DNA of 6,448 nucleotides from Treponema sp. (GTDB lineage Bacteria; Spirochaetota; Spirochaetia; Treponematales; Breznakiellaceae): contig JAISWN010000328.1 in NCBI GenBank assembly GCA_031271075.1, positions 1 to 6,448 on the forward strand, written 5' to 3'. Positions 6,034 to 6,448 of this stretch are shown here, in pieces. Position numbers and translations under genes: made by a program. The notes under the pieces were generated by a model that worked only from the letters and a program-made list of their open reading frames with translations, made no database searches and was not told the origin of the DNA. How positions within the stretch are numbered: position 1 is the first letter of the stretch; each line of letters starts with the position of its first letter.

Positions 6034-6045
6034 CCCTATATAGGG
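6034..6045. repeat. 12-base palindrome next to the lipoprotein start
   Basis: CCCTATATAGGG is a perfect palindrome ending 1 base before the lipoprotein ATG (minus strand, 6032). Its TATATA core could serve as a -10 hexamer for that gene, but no -35 match lies at the right distance, so promoter use is uncertain. It could also be an operator or a start-proximal mRNA hairpin. Confidence 0.45.
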
Positions 6046-6094
6046 CGCGGAACAAGGGTTTTGGTTTAATGGATTGTCAAAATTCTTCCGAAAA

Positions 6095-6106
6095 ACAAAA
6101 TTTTGT
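6095..6106. repeat. 12-base AT-rich palindrome in the intergenic region
   Basis: ACAAAATTTTGT is a perfect palindrome in the AT-rich gene-free stretch 6033-6166. A TTGACA hexamer on the minus strand (6080-6075) lies between it and the lipoprotein gene, but has no -10 match at normal spacing. A regulator site is possible, and so is chance in AT-rich DNA. I see no gene in 6033-6166. Confidence 0.35.
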
Positions 6107-6166
6107 AACTACTCAGTCATAGGAGGGGGGAGTTAAGAGAAAGTCTTCAAGTTCTCACTACTAACT

Positions 6167-6241
6167 TTACGAAGCGGGATTCGGAGAACCACCGGGACTC
6201 ATCCGTTCAAGCTGATCCACCGTGTAACCCCTGTTCCAATA
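6167..6241 (-). pseudogene. Possible C-terminal remnant of an IS3-type transposase
   Basis: On the minus strand the frame ending in TAA (6169-6167) reads YWNRGYTVDQLERMSPGG and a few more residues. The spacing of YWN, seven residues, then LxxMSP matches the C-terminal end of IS3-family OrfB proteins (pattern YYN, seven residues, LKGLSP). Upstream of Tyr (6241) the similarity stops, which is where the opposite-strand transposase core begins. The match rests on about 16 residues, so it is suggestive only. If real, it is a 24-codon stub with no start and no catalytic part. Confidence 0.35.
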
Positions 6242-6242
6242 A

Positions 6243-6448
6243 CTGGACCACGGGCTTCCGGTGTGCGAAAACATCCTGAACCGGGAGTTTCAGGCCGACC
6301 GGGACGGGGAGAAATGGGTGTCGGACATCACGTATCTGCGCACGGTGGGTGGCTGGGTATATCTGACGGTGGTACTTGACCTTTATGACCGGAAAGTCAT
6401 TGGCTGGGCCTTCAGCGCCGATATGGAGACCGTTCATACGACCATTCC
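6243..6448 (+). pseudogene. IS3-family transposase OrfB fragment, start of rve catalytic core
   Basis: The frame reads DHGLPVCENILNREF, then EKWVSDITYLRT, then GWVYLTVVLDLYDRKVIGWAFS, the unmistakable beginning of the DDE (rve) integrase core of IS3-family OrfB (IS2/IS3/IS150 type). The Asp in SDITY is the first catalytic Asp; the other Asp and the Glu would lie beyond the right edge. An intact OrfB has about 100 residues before this point (helix-turn-helix part), but here the frame is closed by TAA at 6240-6242 and no other + frame upstream carries matching sequence, so the gene is 5'-truncated and presumably dead. A GTG at 6261 could not give a full protein. The downstream part is open at the window edge, so the 3' portion may be intact. 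It abuts the possible minus-strand stub at 6241. Confidence 0.85.

Larger units (their letters stand above)
6167..6448. mobile_element. IS3-family insertion sequence debris
   Basis: The right end of the window carries IS3-family transposase sequence on +, plus a possible opposite-strand C-terminal stub. The left boundary is not fixed: a terminal inverted repeat cannot be paired because the other end is outside the window. TGTAACTACTCAGTCA (6104-6119), at the change from AT-rich to mixed composition and about 50 bases beyond the stub's stop codon, is a possible but unproven terminus. No target-site duplication can be tested here. Confidence 0.55.

Noticed and set aside
6120..6134. Shine-Dalgarno-like TAGGAGGGGGGAG on +
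   Set aside because: No start codon with an open frame follows at useful distance (a TAA comes directly after), so it is not evidence for a gene.
6207..6437. 76-codon minus-strand open frame over the transposase fragment
   Set aside because: It is antisense to clear rve-core sequence and in a different frame from the possible C-terminal stub.
1..6448. Novel multi-gene system, CRISPR array, toxin-antitoxin pair, tRNA or riboswitch
   Set aside because: I looked on both strands and found no regularly spaced repeats, paired small genes, cloverleaf or known aptamer; the genes are mainly housekeeping with no shared specialised theme.

Overview
The window reads like a GC-rich bacterial chromosome segment with strong G/C bias at third codon positions, which produces long spurious antisense frames. 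A clostridial-type FGAM synthase end, a lipoprotein with a short signal peptide, an IolE-like sugar isomerase and an IS3-type transposase fragment fit a host-associated spirochaete such as a termite-gut Treponema relative. That placement is inference: no rRNA or other phylogenetic marker is present.

Layout from left to right: (1) the 3' end of the purine gene purL on + (1-369), meeting tail-to-tail and overlapping by 8 bases with (2) a minus-strand gene for a Rossmann/SDR-like protein that lacks the SDR catalytic residues (362-1162); (3) a minus-strand TIM-barrel sugar phosphate isomerase/epimerase (1225-2217), probably co-oriented or co-transcribed with the SDR-like gene; (4) a 217-base divergent intergenic region with a very good sigma-70-type promoter facing right; (5) a + strand run of TatD-family metal-dependent hydrolase (2435-3211), tRNA-dihydrouridine synthase (3262-4425) and rhomboid intramembrane serine protease (4469-5098); (6) a convergent gap with a nested inverted repeat; (7) a minus-strand lipoprotein of unknown family (5190-6032); (8) an AT-richer, gene-free stretch holding two perfect 12-base palindromes; (9) IS3-family transposase debris running off the right edge, where a plus-strand catalytic-core fragment abuts a possible minus-strand C-terminal fragment.

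The content is mostly housekeeping: purine synthesis, nucleic-acid or tRNA quality functions, and membrane proteolysis. I see no CRISPR array, toxin-antitoxin pair, phage module or defence island, and no convincing new system. The items most worth a second look are the Asp-to-Glu change at the TatD metal site, the SDR-like protein without its catalytic Tyr/Lys, a repeated arrangement in which a -10-like hexamer lies exactly 6 bases upstream of an ATG lacking a ribosome binding site (possible leaderless mRNAs), the altered FMN-site loop in the Dus protein, and the rearranged IS3 remnants.
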